Of a stretch of DNA of 44,046 nucleotides, positions 1-8,235 are shown one piece after another (the first letter of the stretch is position 1; every line of letters starts with the position of its first letter). The DNA lies in the NCBI GenBank assembly GCA_019244235.1, contig JAFASY010000197.1:1-44046 (forward strand), written 5' to 3'. The stretch comes from Chroococcidiopsidaceae cyanobacterium CP_BM_ER_R8_30 (GTDB taxonomy: Bacteria > Cyanobacteriota > Cyanobacteriia > Cyanobacteriales > Chroococcidiopsidaceae). Under the pieces are notes generated by a model that worked only from the letters and a program-made list of their open reading frames with translations, ran no database searches and was not told the DNA's origin. The translations under genes were made by a program, and so were the position numbers.

Positions 1-252
1 ACAAAGATTGCGGCAAAAGTAAATCCAGGTTTGTTGCAGTGCATCTTCATAGTAAGGGGAACTATCTTTCCAAAGTTTGCCGGATTTGATAATTAGTCGA
101 ATGATCTGGGTTAAAACTCTCTGGCGCCCATTACTACCTGGTTTATGCTTACAAGCTTCTATCACCAATTGAGCTATTTGTTCCTCGATTTCTTTGACAA
201 GCCCAAAGCCGTTGCTGCCTCTTTTCATAGAACGCTCCCAAAGATGATACAT
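1..252 (-). CDS. Partial sigma-70-like regulatory protein, N-terminal part
   Basis: This ORF runs off the left edge; only the first 84 codons are present. It reads from an ATG at 252 (alternative in-frame ATG at 228) without a stop to base 1. The visible part is charged and helical, with the stretch KSGKLWKDSSPYYEDALQQT followed by an aromatic/Cys segment. From memory this resembles the N-terminus of a cyanobacteria-specific sigma-70-family protein that begins with a similar SGKLW...PYYxDALQQTW segment. The DNA-binding regions that would prove it lie outside the window. A start-less ORF ends 6 bases upstream. The reading frame is well supported, the function only moderately. Confidence 0.5.
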   Translation of the reverse strand, partial: MYHLWERSMKRGSNGFGLVKEIEEQIAQLVIEACKHKPGSNGRQRVLTQIIRLIIKSGKLWKDSSPYYEDALQQTWIYFCRNLC

Positions 253-258
253 TACTGG

Positions 259-534
259 TTAGAGCTGCTTTTTAATCGGCTGATAATCAAAAACAAGAGG
301 AATTTTTAGTGTCATGCAACTCTTACCCACTAGATTCAATTCGATAATTTGAGAGATTTCCTCGACTGGCTTGGGAACACCGATTTTGCAGTGTCCGTCT
401 TCATCAAAATGATAGGGTTGACTTTCTAGGTTTATGCAACAAAGATCTAAAAAGGTAGATTTGGTACGCTTCCCCTGAAATTTGCATCTTTGGCCTACAA
501 ACGCCTCTACCTTGCACTCTGTTCTCCCAAAACG
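259..534 (-). pseudogene. Start-less ORF remnant upstream of the sigma-like gene
   Basis: An open frame of 91 codons ends with TAA at 259-261 and is closed upstream by an in-frame TAA at 535-537. It has no ATG until very near its end; GTG and TTG also occur only in the last third. The product would be Cys-rich in its middle and end in PLVFDYQPIKKQL. It lies 6 bases before the sigma-like start, as an operon partner would. I do not recognise the family. The simplest reading is the 3' part of a gene whose 5' end has been lost. It could also be chance open sequence, so confidence is low. Confidence 0.3.
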
Positions 535-662
535 TTAGAGGTTGTTTAGGTAAATGTAGATTTGAGGCGAGAGATTATGATGGAAGATACTCACAGGAAT
601 TCCCTTACCAAGCTGCACTAGAAAGAGTATGATAATTCAGACCTGATGCCGATTTCTTGGCT

Positions 663-1313
663 ATGACGCTGCAATTGCGTGTTTATGTTCCACCACATCC
701 ATTAATTAAGCACTGGCTAGGCGTTGCTCGTGATGTTGCTACGCCTTCTGTTCTATTTAAGAGCGCGATGACAGAACTGGGGCGCTGGCTGACTTACGAG
801 GCCGTTCGAGACTGGTTGCCAACTGAAGAAGCTACGGTACAAACTCCCCTGGCTCCCTGCCCTGTAACTCTAGTTAATCCACAGGTGCCAATAGCAGTGG
901 TACCGATTCTGCGAGCGGGACTGGCGTTATTAGACGGAGCACAAACGTTGCTACCCTTATCATCAACATATCATCTTGGCTTGGTGCGAGATGAAACTAC
1001 ACTGGAACCAAGTTGCTACCTTAACAAATTACCAGAGCGATTTGCCCCCGAGACGCAGGTTCTGGTGCTAGAGCCCATGCTGGCTACAGGAGGATCGATT
1101 ATGGCTGCAATGGCAGAGTTACAAAAGCGGGGAGTCGATCTGGATTTGACACGAATTATCTCTGTGGTAGCAGCCCCTGTAGCTTTGCAAAGACTGAGTG
1201 CAGCTCATCCTGAATTGGTGATCTACACTGCAACAATTGATGAAGGGTTGAATAACCACGGATATATTGTCCCTGGTTTGGGAGATGCAGGCGATCGCGC
1301 TTTTGGCACTTGA
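663..1313 (+). CDS. upp: Uracil phosphoribosyltransferase
   Basis: Converts uracil and PRPP to UMP in pyrimidine salvage, in the cytoplasm. The PRPP-binding loop reads LEPMLATGGS near residue 140 and the uracil-binding C-terminus ends GLGDAGDRAFGT, both diagnostic of Upp. The 216-residue product has the usual length. I chose the ATG at 663, which gives the N-terminus MTLQLRVYVPPHP; an in-frame TTG at 657 would add two residues. The 5' side is a 120-base spacer after the remnant ORF. The next gene is 68 bases downstream on the same strand. The usual DPMLATGGS has Glu-Pro here, a conservative change. Confidence 0.93.
   Translation: MTLQLRVYVPPHPLIKHWLGVARDVATPSVLFKSAMTELGRWLTYEAVRDWLPTEEATVQTPLAPCPVTLVNPQVPIAVVPILRAGLALLDGAQTLLPLSSTYHLGLVRDETTLEPSCYLNKLPERFAPETQVLVLEPMLATGGSIMAAMAELQKRGVDLDLTRIISVVAAPVALQRLSAAHPELVIYTATIDEGLNNHGYIVPGLGDAGDRAFGT
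1291..1298. repeat. HIP1 palindrome, one of at least 14 in the window
   Basis: GCGATCGC is the highly iterated palindrome of cyanobacteria. I see it also at 4784, 7401, 8164, 11895, 13287, 18656, 19630, 24181, 24362, 25956, 26908, 30016 and 32253. Random sequence of this length would hold about one copy. Most copies are inside genes. Confidence 0.9.
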
Positions 1314-1381
1314 GCTAGTATGCAGCTAGGACAACTAATAGAGAAATTAAAGTTGCAATGTTTCCTGAAGGCGGTAACGAG

Positions 1382-1729
1382 ATGAGTCAACGCAACGGTT
1401 TTGTCACTGGCTTTCTTGCTGGGTCACTTGTAGGAGGCATAGTTGGTGGTGTGATCGGGGCACTAGTTGCTTCTGGGCGGACAAGTGTGACTTTAGCAGG
1501 TGACTCTGAGCCCAGATCAAATGCTAAGCTATCGGACCCTAAGAATAGCAAGGGAAAACGGCGTCAGCTCAAACTTTCCCCAGAGACGAGTATCGAAGTA
1601 GCACGTCGTAGCTTGGAAGATAAAATTGCTCAGCTAAATGAAACAATTGATGAAGTTCGTCTGACTCTGGGTGATGTGAATCGAAATTTACCGGAAGGGA
1701 GTGCTGAGCAGCGCAATGCAGAATCTTAG
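1382..1729 (+). CDS. YtxH-like small membrane protein
   Basis: Conserved small protein of 115 residues. Residues 5-33 form a Gly-rich hydrophobic segment (GFLAGSLVGGIVGGVIGALVA), typical of the YtxH/gas-vesicle-like family, followed by a basic linker and a C-terminal heptad-like coiled coil. I chose the ATG at 1382, where the membrane segment follows directly; an upstream ATG at 1358 adds eight residues. It lies between upp and the yggT homologue on the same strand. Members of the family are linked to stress responses in other bacteria, but nothing in the sequence gives a specific role. Confidence 0.75.
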   Translation: MSQRNGFVTGFLAGSLVGGIVGGVIGALVASGRTSVTLAGDSEPRSNAKLSDPKNSKGKRRQLKLSPETSIEVARRSLEDKIAQLNETIDEVRLTLGDVNRNLPEGSAEQRNAES

Positions 1730-1855
1730 GAGGTATGGTGCGAATGGTAACAGCCGCTACACTTCGATAGTAATGATGATCGAAAATCACTAATATTGGT
1801 TAGACTAGATTCAGCAAACGCCACAAATTGAATTAAGCAGGGAACCTTTACTTCC

Positions 1856-2143
1856 ATGAGTAACTCAGTCGCACTACTAGTCCATACACTGGTTACTTTC
1901 CTAACCATTTATTTCTACCTGATCATAGTTCGGGTGCTTTTAAGCTGGTTCCCGAATGTTAACTGGTATGCTCAGCCGTTTTCGATCTTGAGCCAGTTGA
2001 CAGATCCATATTTAAATCTGTTTCGCTCCATCATTCCACCCTTGGGCGGTATTGACATCTCCCCTATCTTGGCGATTCTCCTACTGCAATTTGCAGGTGG
2101 GATTCTGACTAGCCTCGTAGGAGGGGCCGGATTGGCATTCTAG
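1856..2143 (+). CDS. YggT/Ycf19 family membrane protein
   Basis: A 95-residue integral membrane protein of the YggT family, called Ycf19 in plastids. It has two hydrophobic segments (about residues 5-30 and 65-90) separated by the family signature: RVLLSWFPN, then LTDPYLNLFRSIIPPLGGIDISPI. Plastid and cyanobacterial relatives have been linked to thylakoid membrane organisation and nucleoid distribution; that is family knowledge and is not shown here. The gene faces a convergent gene whose stop lies 13 bases away. The start is the first ATG and gives the normal length. Confidence 0.9.
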   Translation: MSNSVALLVHTLVTFLTIYFYLIIVRVLLSWFPNVNWYAQPFSILSQLTDPYLNLFRSIIPPLGGIDISPILAILLLQFAGGILTSLVGGAGLAF

Positions 2144-2156
2144 GGGGTCAAAAGCT

Positions 2157-2588
2157 TCATCTGCGGACCGTACCGCTAAAACCAGCTGCCTTAAATTGCT
2201 TTAACTTCAGGGGCGTAGGTTGGTTCGCTGGGACTGAGATACGTAGGGAAAAATCGCTGATGCCTGGCGGAACTTCTTCTATTGATCCAAGACGAGTGCG
2301 GTTTTGCATGACTGAGTCGTTGTTGGCATCATAAATGCGCCCAAAAATGTCGGCGTTGTAGACTGGCTTGCCAGATGTGTTTTCGGCTTTACCAGTAACG
2401 ATGAAACAGTTAGCGCTCATGGTAGTCCCACTCGTGACAGCGCCTTGAGAGAGTTCCTCTGAACACTCGTGATAAGAAATATCAGACAGCTTAATCTGAG
2501 TTAGTGCTAGAGCGGGGGGAGCAGGTACCCAGGCAATCAAACCAATGAGGCAGATCATTAAGAATGTAGCGAAGGCTCGAAACCGCAT
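2157..2588 (-). CDS. Exported or lumenal conserved protein, FxLYD-like
   Basis: A 143-residue protein that starts with a signal peptide: basic MRFR, a hydrophobic core to about residue 22, and AxA-type cleavage near PPALALT. The mature part is predicted to be a beta-sandwich, with a GKAENTSGKPVYNADIFGRIYDAN segment like the FxLYD/DUF3426 fold of secreted domains. Two cysteines (in YHECSE and ANCFIV) could form a disulfide in an oxidising compartment. It probably acts in the periplasm or thylakoid lumen. No enzyme motif is visible and no symbol is justified. It converges with the YggT gene. Confidence 0.7.
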   Translation of the reverse strand: MRFRAFATFLMICLIGLIAWVPAPPALALTQIKLSDISYHECSEELSQGAVTSGTTMSANCFIVTGKAENTSGKPVYNADIFGRIYDANNDSVMQNRTRLGSIEEVPPGISDFSLRISVPANQPTPLKLKQFKAAGFSGTVRR

Positions 2589-2709
2589 AAGGGACCAAGA
2601 ATCAATAGAGCTAACCTCAGCTTACCCGAAATTTAGGAGATAAAGGTCTAGGAAGCTGCTCAAAAATTTTTGTCATAATTAGGAAATCAAGCCTCGACTG
2701 CTATTTGCT

Positions 2710-3342
2710 ATGAACCCAGATGAGATCGAAGTGGCACTGCAATCAGCCTTTGACCGCTGTGACACAGCTAGCTGCCCTCTCACTGAGCAACAGAAACAGA
2801 TATTGCTGCAAGCGGTAGAGGAGCTAATGTACCAGCTACCTGACTTGCCAGCTATTGAAGCTGTAGAATCAGATACGGCTAATCCCCTGGATGAACTGAC
2901 TCCTGACCAACGGCAATGCTTTTTGCAGTTTGTCAAAGCTCAGGAGCAACAGAATCGTCCCTGGAAAGTTAAATTGCTTGACGATTGGCTGCAAGAACGT
3001 GCCTCTGGTTCAGTACAGTTCATCCGCGACCGCTACGGTCCCCAGTGGCTAAATCGGCTAAAGCCAGGTCATTTTGCCAAGTATGCAGGTGAGGGAGAAG
3101 AAGTCCTAAAGCTAAAAGTGGGCGATCACATCGAAGTCTCGAATAGTCTGTGGGAATGGGTGCAGGAAAATGGTCCCTGTAGCCGCGAATGGTTTGCTTG
3201 TACTGTAATTCGGGTTGAAGAAACTGGCGAGGGTACTAATGCTGCCATTGATTGCATCATCCGCTTTAATAACGGTGCTGAATACGAGATTCAAAGTATG
3301 TACGGTTGGAATCGCTACAACTGGCGCTGGCCTCAACCGTGA
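2710..3342 (+). CDS. Conserved cyanobacterial protein of unknown function
   Basis: A 210-residue soluble protein with no signal peptide or membrane segment. The N-terminal 70 residues are acidic and helical; residues 95-130 contain LDDWLQERASGSVQFIRDRYGP. The C-terminal 80 residues look like a small beta-barrel (LKVGDHIEVSNSLWEWV, then CIIRFNNGAEYEIQSMYGWNRYNW) reminiscent of SH3-like or KOW-like folds. The Trp/Tyr-rich ending is striking. I recognise it only as a conserved hypothetical type. It stands alone between a divergent gene and a 127-base spacer. Confidence 0.75.
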   Translation: MNPDEIEVALQSAFDRCDTASCPLTEQQKQILLQAVEELMYQLPDLPAIEAVESDTANPLDELTPDQRQCFLQFVKAQEQQNRPWKVKLLDDWLQERASGSVQFIRDRYGPQWLNRLKPGHFAKYAGEGEEVLKLKVGDHIEVSNSLWEWVQENGPCSREWFACTVIRVEETGEGTNAAIDCIIRFNNGAEYEIQSMYGWNRYNWRWPQP

Positions 3343-3469
3343 ATGATGGTAAATTGGAGATGTGTTGCAAAACCTTACAATTCTAGAATTAAATTAAGAA
3401 ATGTTGCATTTGTTTGCTACAGTTGCTAGCTTATGCGTAGCAGACAAAATCATGAGAGTTTTTACTTAA

Positions 3470-4096
3470 GTGAGCAACATAAATACAGAGAACTGTAAAG
3501 ACCAACTGTCAGGCTCAGGAGCAACAAGTCATCAATTGCCCTTGAGCAATACAACGGCCCCTGTACCCGATCACCTGAGTCAAAATATCTCAGCTATCAA
3601 AGCTCTGCACGAGCGCGCCGAGCAGGATGTGAGTCAACATCAGCGAGTTGTGGAGACGGTGACAGCTTTCTTAGGGCGTCCAGCGTTCCTCTACAGCATA
3701 CTGCTTGCGATCTCCCTCTGGATTTTGCCTAATCTCTTACCTCGCCGATTCGGTGTCCCCCATTTTGACCCACCTCCATTTGACTGGTTGGAGCGAACCA
3801 TCACTCTTAGTTCATTATTGGTAACAACCGGGGTTTTAATTAAACAAAGCCGACAAGAGAAGCTAGCAGAGCGACGGGCACATCTGAGCCTACAGATGAA
3901 CCTGCTAGCCGAGCAAAAAACTGCTAAGCTCATTGCCTTGGTCGAGGAACTGCGCGACGATCTTCCTGGTGTGAGAAACCGACACGATCCTGAAGCTGAG
4001 GTGATGAAGCAGTCTGCTGACCCCCATGCAGTGATGAAGGCGTTGGAAGAGGCACTTATAGAAGAACTGGAAGCACTGCAAAAGCAGAATCGCTAG
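3470..4096 (+). CDS. DUF1003 family membrane protein
   Basis: A 208-residue protein with the DUF1003 layout: a polar N-terminus, the signature AEQDVSQHQRVVETVTAFLG around residues 50-70, two close membrane helices (about 74-92 and 108-125), then a long basic/acidic helix (KQSRQEKLAERRAHLSLQMN) and a cytosolic coiled tail. The start is GTG at 3470; no better in-frame ATG exists. Its stop overlaps the convergent aroE stop within the palindrome CTAG at 4093-4096. No function is established for the family; small-molecule transport or membrane scaffolding are only guesses. Confidence 0.82.
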   Translation: MSNINTENCKDQLSGSGATSHQLPLSNTTAPVPDHLSQNISAIKALHERAEQDVSQHQRVVETVTAFLGRPAFLYSILLAISLWILPNLLPRRFGVPHFDPPPFDWLERTITLSSLLVTTGVLIKQSRQEKLAERRAHLSLQMNLLAEQKTAKLIALVEELRDDLPGVRNRHDPEAEVMKQSADPHAVMKALEEALIEELEALQKQNR

Positions 4097-4947
4097 GCTT
4101 CCAGGGATTGACGCATCACATCTACTGGTATCGGCTGTTGTAACCAGATTTCTAAAGCAGCTGCCCCCTGGTAAACTAGCATTTCTAGTCCGTCAAGAGT
4201 AGCAAGTTGTAGTTGCTGAGCCTGACGCAGCAACTGGGTGGGGCGAGGATTATAAATCAGGTCGTAGACAATGGCATTCGGTGGTAGTTGTGCCATCGTA
4301 GCTGCACTCAAGGGCGATTCCTCAACTTTGGGGTACATGCCAGTTGGAGTTGTGTTGACCAGGAGAGTGGCTTGGGGAATTAGTCGTGGCAGTTGCTCCA
4401 AGGTGTGGACTTGCAGATTGTTTAAGTTTGAATTGACCCAACTCGCTTTGAACTCTTCTAACTTCGTCTGGTTTCGACCCGTAACGTGGATCTTGGCACA
4501 GCCTAACTCTGCACAGCCAAATGCTACTGCCCTAGCGGCACCACCATTACCTAAAATTACGGCTACAGTTTGGCTCCAATCTCGGTTATACCTAATTTGC
4601 AAAGGGGCGAGAAACCCTGCAACATCAGTGTTCGTTCCGCTCCAGCCCTTATCTGTACGCCACACGGTGTTAACAGCACCTACAGCTTGAGCAACTGGTA
4701 GAACTTCCGACAAGAAATTCAGTATTGTCTGTTTATGAGGAATTGTGACATTGAAACCAACCAGCCCGATAGCAGCAAATCCGGCGATCGCTGCTGGTAA
4801 ATTTTCTGGTGTTACTGGTAGGGGCAGATAGACATAATCTAATCTTAAAGCGGCGATGGCGGCATTGTGCATGACTGGTGACAATGAGTGTTCAACCGGA
4901 TGCCCAATCACACCTAGCAGTTTTGTTTTGCCCCCAATCACTGGCAT
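4093..4947 (-). CDS. aroE: Shikimate dehydrogenase
   Basis: Reduces 3-dehydroshikimate to shikimate with NADPH in the aromatic amino acid pathway. The substrate site is seen in GHPVEHSLSPVMHNAA (residues 15-30) and FNVTIPHK (about 64-71, containing the catalytic Lys). The NADP-binding Rossmann loop is GNGGAARAV near residue 134, and the NTTPTGMYP and LEMLVYQGAAALEIW motifs follow. The 284-residue length is normal. The gene converges with the DUF1003 gene, both using CTAG for their stops. The hydrolase gene on the other strand starts 60 bases from its start codon, so the spacer holds two divergent promoters. Confidence 0.95.
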   Translation of the reverse strand: MPVIGGKTKLLGVIGHPVEHSLSPVMHNAAIAALRLDYVYLPLPVTPENLPAAIAGFAAIGLVGFNVTIPHKQTILNFLSEVLPVAQAVGAVNTVWRTDKGWSGTNTDVAGFLAPLQIRYNRDWSQTVAVILGNGGAARAVAFGCAELGCAKIHVTGRNQTKLEEFKASWVNSNLNNLQVHTLEQLPRLIPQATLLVNTTPTGMYPKVEESPLSAATMAQLPPNAIVYDLIYNPRPTQLLRQAQQLQLATLDGLEMLVYQGAAALEIWLQQPIPVDVMRQSLEA

Positions 4948-5006
4948 ACCTCTAAAGACAGGTTCAAGCTACTCATCTTCTTTGCTTTTATATTCAGTAA
5001 AAACAT

Positions 5007-5984
5007 ATGCAGCCTAGTATAAAGTCACATAGTAATGGGTATACAGCTCCTATTCCCGGCACTTTTTGGCAGTGGCGCGGGCAATCTATTTACTACGTTC
5101 GGGCAGGAGAACCATCGTCTGAGCGTCCTCCACTGCTGTTGGTACATGGATTCGGTGCTTCTACAGATCACTGGCGCAAAAATATCGCCCAACTACAAAA
5201 TGATTTTGAAGTTTGGGCAATTGATCTTTTGGGGTTTGGACGCTCAGCCAAACCTAACTGGCAGTATAGCGGCGAGCTTTGGCGAGACCAGCTCTATGAA
5301 TTCATCATTAGCGTCATTGGTCAGCCAGCTGTGTTAGCAGGTAATTCCCTAGGGGGCTATGCTTGCTTGTGTGTTGCTGCCCAGCGTGCTGACGTAGTAG
5401 CAGGCTTGGTGTTACTCAACAGTGCTGGTCCTTTCTCCGATGCCCAGCCTTCCCCCGAACCTGATTCACTGCAAACCGAAGTTCAGCCCTCACAGCAGCC
5501 CAATCCTTTGCAAAAACTACTGGGGAACGTTGTGCAATGGATTCTACAACAGTCTTGGGCACGGTTCCTGCTATTTCAATACGTGCGACAACGGTGGGTG
5601 ATTCGACAAACCCTAGAAAAAGTCTATCTCGATCAAAGTGCTGTTACAGACCAGTTGGTGGAAGAAATCTATCGCCCCTCTTGCGATGTGGGTGCAGCAG
5701 AAGTTTTTGCTTCTGTATTCAGTACTCCCCAAGGTGAAAAGGTTGATATGCTGCTTAAGCAGTTAACTTGCCCTCTATTATTACTTTGGGGAGAAGCCGA
5801 TCCCTGGATGAATGCCAGGGAGCGATCACCAAAGTTTCGTCAATTCTATCCTGAACTGACAGAATACTTCCTCAAAGCGGGCCATTGCCCTCATGATGAA
5901 GTACCAGAACAAGTGAATGAAGTAATGTGCTCTTGGGTACTATCTATCGATAAAACCAGCACTGGATGCACTCACCCATCCTAA
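5007..5984 (+). CDS. Alpha/beta hydrolase with a Uma2-matching 3' end
   Basis: A 325-residue alpha/beta hydrolase of the epoxide-hydrolase/pheophytinase-like type common in cyanobacteria. The oxyanion motif is HGFGAS at 47-52, the nucleophile elbow GNSLGG puts Ser at 114, the acid is Asp265 in WGEADPW, and the base is His293 in AGHCPHDE, so the triad looks intact. A Pro/Gln-rich insert lies at residues 145-166 in the lid region. The substrate cannot be read from sequence. The last 11 codons and the stop come from a 41-base stretch (5949-5989) that matches the Uma2 gene at 13812-13852, so the natural C-terminus was probably shorter or different. Confidence 0.88.
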   Translation: MQPSIKSHSNGYTAPIPGTFWQWRGQSIYYVRAGEPSSERPPLLLVHGFGASTDHWRKNIAQLQNDFEVWAIDLLGFGRSAKPNWQYSGELWRDQLYEFIISVIGQPAVLAGNSLGGYACLCVAAQRADVVAGLVLLNSAGPFSDAQPSPEPDSLQTEVQPSQQPNPLQKLLGNVVQWILQQSWARFLLFQYVRQRWVIRQTLEKVYLDQSAVTDQLVEEIYRPSCDVGAAEVFASVFSTPQGEKVDMLLKQLTCPLLLLWGEADPWMNARERSPKFRQFYPELTEYFLKAGHCPHDEVPEQVNEVMCSWVLSIDKTSTGCTHPS

Positions 5985-5989
5985 CCTTC
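5949..5989. repeat. 41-base copy matching the Uma2 gene (38/41)
   Basis: Bases 5949-5989 match 13812-13852 at 38 of 41 positions, on the same strand. In the second location this is the antisense of a Uma2 gene. Here it encodes the last 11 residues and stop of the alpha/beta hydrolase. Read in the Uma2 frame on the minus strand, this copy would give LGWVSASSAGFI against LGRVSASSAGFI, so two of the three differences fall in one codon (Arg to Trp) and the third is silent. Confidence 0.8.
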
Positions 5990-6027
5990 AATTATGAGGA
6001 TATTACGAACTGGTGTCCCGCGTTAAG

Positions 6028-8235
6028 CTAATGGTGCTTGCCAACGCAACGGGAATTTAGGGGAAACTGCTGACACAAAATCTGCTGGCCTTCTGGTGAA
6101 AGCTGAATCGGTGGAAGTGTAATCCTTTGAGACTGAGGTGTCGATTGAGCCCGAACCAGTGGTGTTGGTCCCTGCGGGACTGGCGGTTTTGGTTGAGCCC
6201 TAACTAGTGGTATTGGTCGCTGCGGGACTGGCGATGGAATGGGTTGTAATGAAGGATGTTGGGGTGCAGGAAGTTCTGGCTGGAGAGCATTGTTAATTCC
6301 GCTTTCTCGAATTTTACTAGCTGCTATATACTTTTGGGCCATCTGAATAATTGGCCTGATCTGATGCTGCCAGTAGGGAGTATCTTGCTTTACCCCCTGT
6401 CCAAGTAGTCTAACCTTATTAGTTTTATCTATCGCTTCCTGCCACTTACCTTGCTTAAGCGCATCTTGAGCTGCCTGCAAATAATTTTGATTATTGTTCC
6501 ACTCTGTTCGCCATCTTTCGCGCATTTTCTTAACACTTATGGCAAGAGAGCTAGTTTTAGGAATAGCTTTAGTTAGAGCGATTGCATTTTGTAGGTCTTT
6601 GGAGTTGTACGATTGTTTGTATCGTTCCTGGGCTTGTTTAATCAGGCTTAGAGACGACTGACTGATGAGCTGTTGAGCTTGCTCCTGAAAAGTGCTACCT
6701 GGGTGAATCTTACTGGCATCAGCTATCGCATCCTTAAAATTGTTCTTTTTTGCCAACTCTTTGGCTTGAGCTAGCCTTTTCTCATCTTGAGCAAGGCGCT
6801 GACAGTCATTGAGTAAATTTTGAGCATTGGCATAGAAACCTGATTGTGATTGAACTACTCTGGCTTCATTCGCACACATTTCATAGTTTTTGTCTTTGTT
6901 GAACTCTTTAGCACTTTCCAATGCTGTCTTCACAGATTGGTTATCTTGCCCTCTCATGTGAGAAAAATAGGCTAAACCCCCACCTACGAGAGCGACAGCA
7001 GCGGCTATTGATTGAAACAACAGTCGTCGTACTTTTTTCTGATCCTCTCCTCGTTCACTAATTGGTAGGGTTGGCTTGAAATTATTTTGTTCAGTTTTCA
7101 GCCCAAGTGAGCCGGTAGATTTCTTTGTTTGTCCTACGCTTTGCTGCAACTGTTGTAACTGTTGGTGAGTGTTTTGATTGAGCTTGTGCTCTTCGAGCCA
7201 AGGAGTTGTTTCCGGCAGAACCTTGAGCGGCTTCTGCTGAGCATTAGCTGTGCTGCTAGCCCCACCACTTTCAATAGAAACAGCAGCAAGCATTGCCTGC
7301 TTCAACTCAACTACCGATGCAAAGCGTTCAGCAGGTGCCTTTTGCAAACACCGCATGACTACCGCCTCCAATTCCGAAGACAGCTGCGACAAGCCTGGTT
7401 GCGATCGCAGTGGTACAAGTGGCTTTGATGTATGAGCTAAGAGCCATGACATTCTATTAACTGGCGCATCGTTTATCTTAAAACCCAGACCAAACGGGTC
7501 GGTACCGCTCAGCATTTCGTAGATGATGATGCCCAAACTATAAATGTCGGCTCGCCCATCCAGGTCTTTTTCAACTTTTAACTGCTCGGGTGCAGCATAG
7601 TGAAATGTACCCAACGACATACTTGTTAGGTTATTATGTTCAACTTGGGTTTCACGGATTTTTGCCATGCCAAAGCCCAGAATCTTCACCAGCTCTCCCA
7701 TCGCTGTGGGGACTAGGAAGATATTGTCCGGTTTTAGGTCACGATGAACTACCTTGACTTGCTCACTGGCTGTAGCATTGTCTCGCCACAGGGTCACTCC
7801 TTCATGCGCTAGTTGCAGACCGTCACATACTTGGGCAATGATGCTCACTGTCTGTTCTACCGACAGTCGCTGCTTCTGCAATAGCAGCTGTCCTAGACTC
7901 TGTCCGCGCAAATACTCCATCACGAAGAATGGATACCCCTCATCTGTTACTCCATAGTCGCTGACTTCAACAACGATGTGCTCACTTTTGAGGGTGGCGC
8001 ACAGTGCCACCTCGCGTTCAAAACGCTTTCTCCGCTCCTCTGATGCTACAAATTGGTCTTTAAGCAGTTTTAAAGTCACCTGCTGACCCAGCAGGGTATC
8101 CATGGCGACGAAGACATCCTCCATGCCTTCCACTGCTAAGCGCTTATCTAGACGGTAACGTTGGCGATCGCCAAGCAATCGACCTATCCAGGGATCTGGC
8201 TGAGAAGGGGCTTTACTTAGCGAACGGTCATTCAT
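6028..8235 (-). CDS. Membrane-anchored Ser/Thr kinase homologue, probable pseudokinase
   Basis: A 735-residue protein: Hanks-type kinase domain at about 25-320, basic/Gln-rich linker, one membrane helix at about 406-424, then a helical TPR-like region (430-640) and a Pro-rich tail. The catalytic loop HRDLKPDN (164-171), the ATP lysine in VTLKLLK (Lys56) and the APE motif (215-217) are present. However, the Gly-rich loop reads AVEGMED (34-40), with Ala, Glu and Glu where this family usually has Gly, and the magnesium-binding DFG is GFG (187-189). This argues for weak or no catalysis. The C-terminal part probably faces the periplasm. The gene is divergent from the HisKA/ParA-SulP pair across 840 bases. 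Confidence 0.9.
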   Translation of the reverse strand: MNDRSLSKAPSQPDPWIGRLLGDRQRYRLDKRLAVEGMEDVFVAMDTLLGQQVTLKLLKDQFVASEERRKRFEREVALCATLKSEHIVVEVSDYGVTDEGYPFFVMEYLRGQSLGQLLLQKQRLSVEQTVSIIAQVCDGLQLAHEGVTLWRDNATASEQVKVVHRDLKPDNIFLVPTAMGELVKILGFGMAKIRETQVEHNNLTSMSLGTFHYAAPEQLKVEKDLDGRADIYSLGIIIYEMLSGTDPFGLGFKINDAPVNRMSWLLAHTSKPLVPLRSQPGLSQLSSELEAVVMRCLQKAPAERFASVVELKQAMLAAVSIESGGASSTANAQQKPLKVLPETTPWLEEHKLNQNTHQQLQQLQQSVGQTKKSTGSLGLKTEQNNFKPTLPISERGEDQKKVRRLLFQSIAAAVALVGGGLAYFSHMRGQDNQSVKTALESAKEFNKDKNYEMCANEARVVQSQSGFYANAQNLLNDCQRLAQDEKRLAQAKELAKKNNFKDAIADASKIHPGSTFQEQAQQLISQSSLSLIKQAQERYKQSYNSKDLQNAIALTKAIPKTSSLAISVKKMRERWRTEWNNNQNYLQAAQDALKQGKWQEAIDKTNKVRLLGQGVKQDTPYWQHQIRPIIQMAQKYIAASKIRESGINNALQPELPAPQHPSLQPIPSPVPQRPIPLVRAQPKPPVPQGPTPLVRAQSTPQSQRITLPPIQLSPEGQQILCQQFPLNSRCVGKHH
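6136..6231 (-). repeat. Tandem 48-base repeat in the kinase Pro-rich tail
   Basis: Residues 669-684 and 685-700 of the kinase homologue are two copies of a 16-residue unit: PVPQRPIPLVRAQPKP and PVPQGPTPLVRAQSTP. The DNA is a direct 48-base duplication. It lies in the Pro-rich tail beyond the membrane helix and probably changes length between strains by slippage. Confidence 0.75.
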
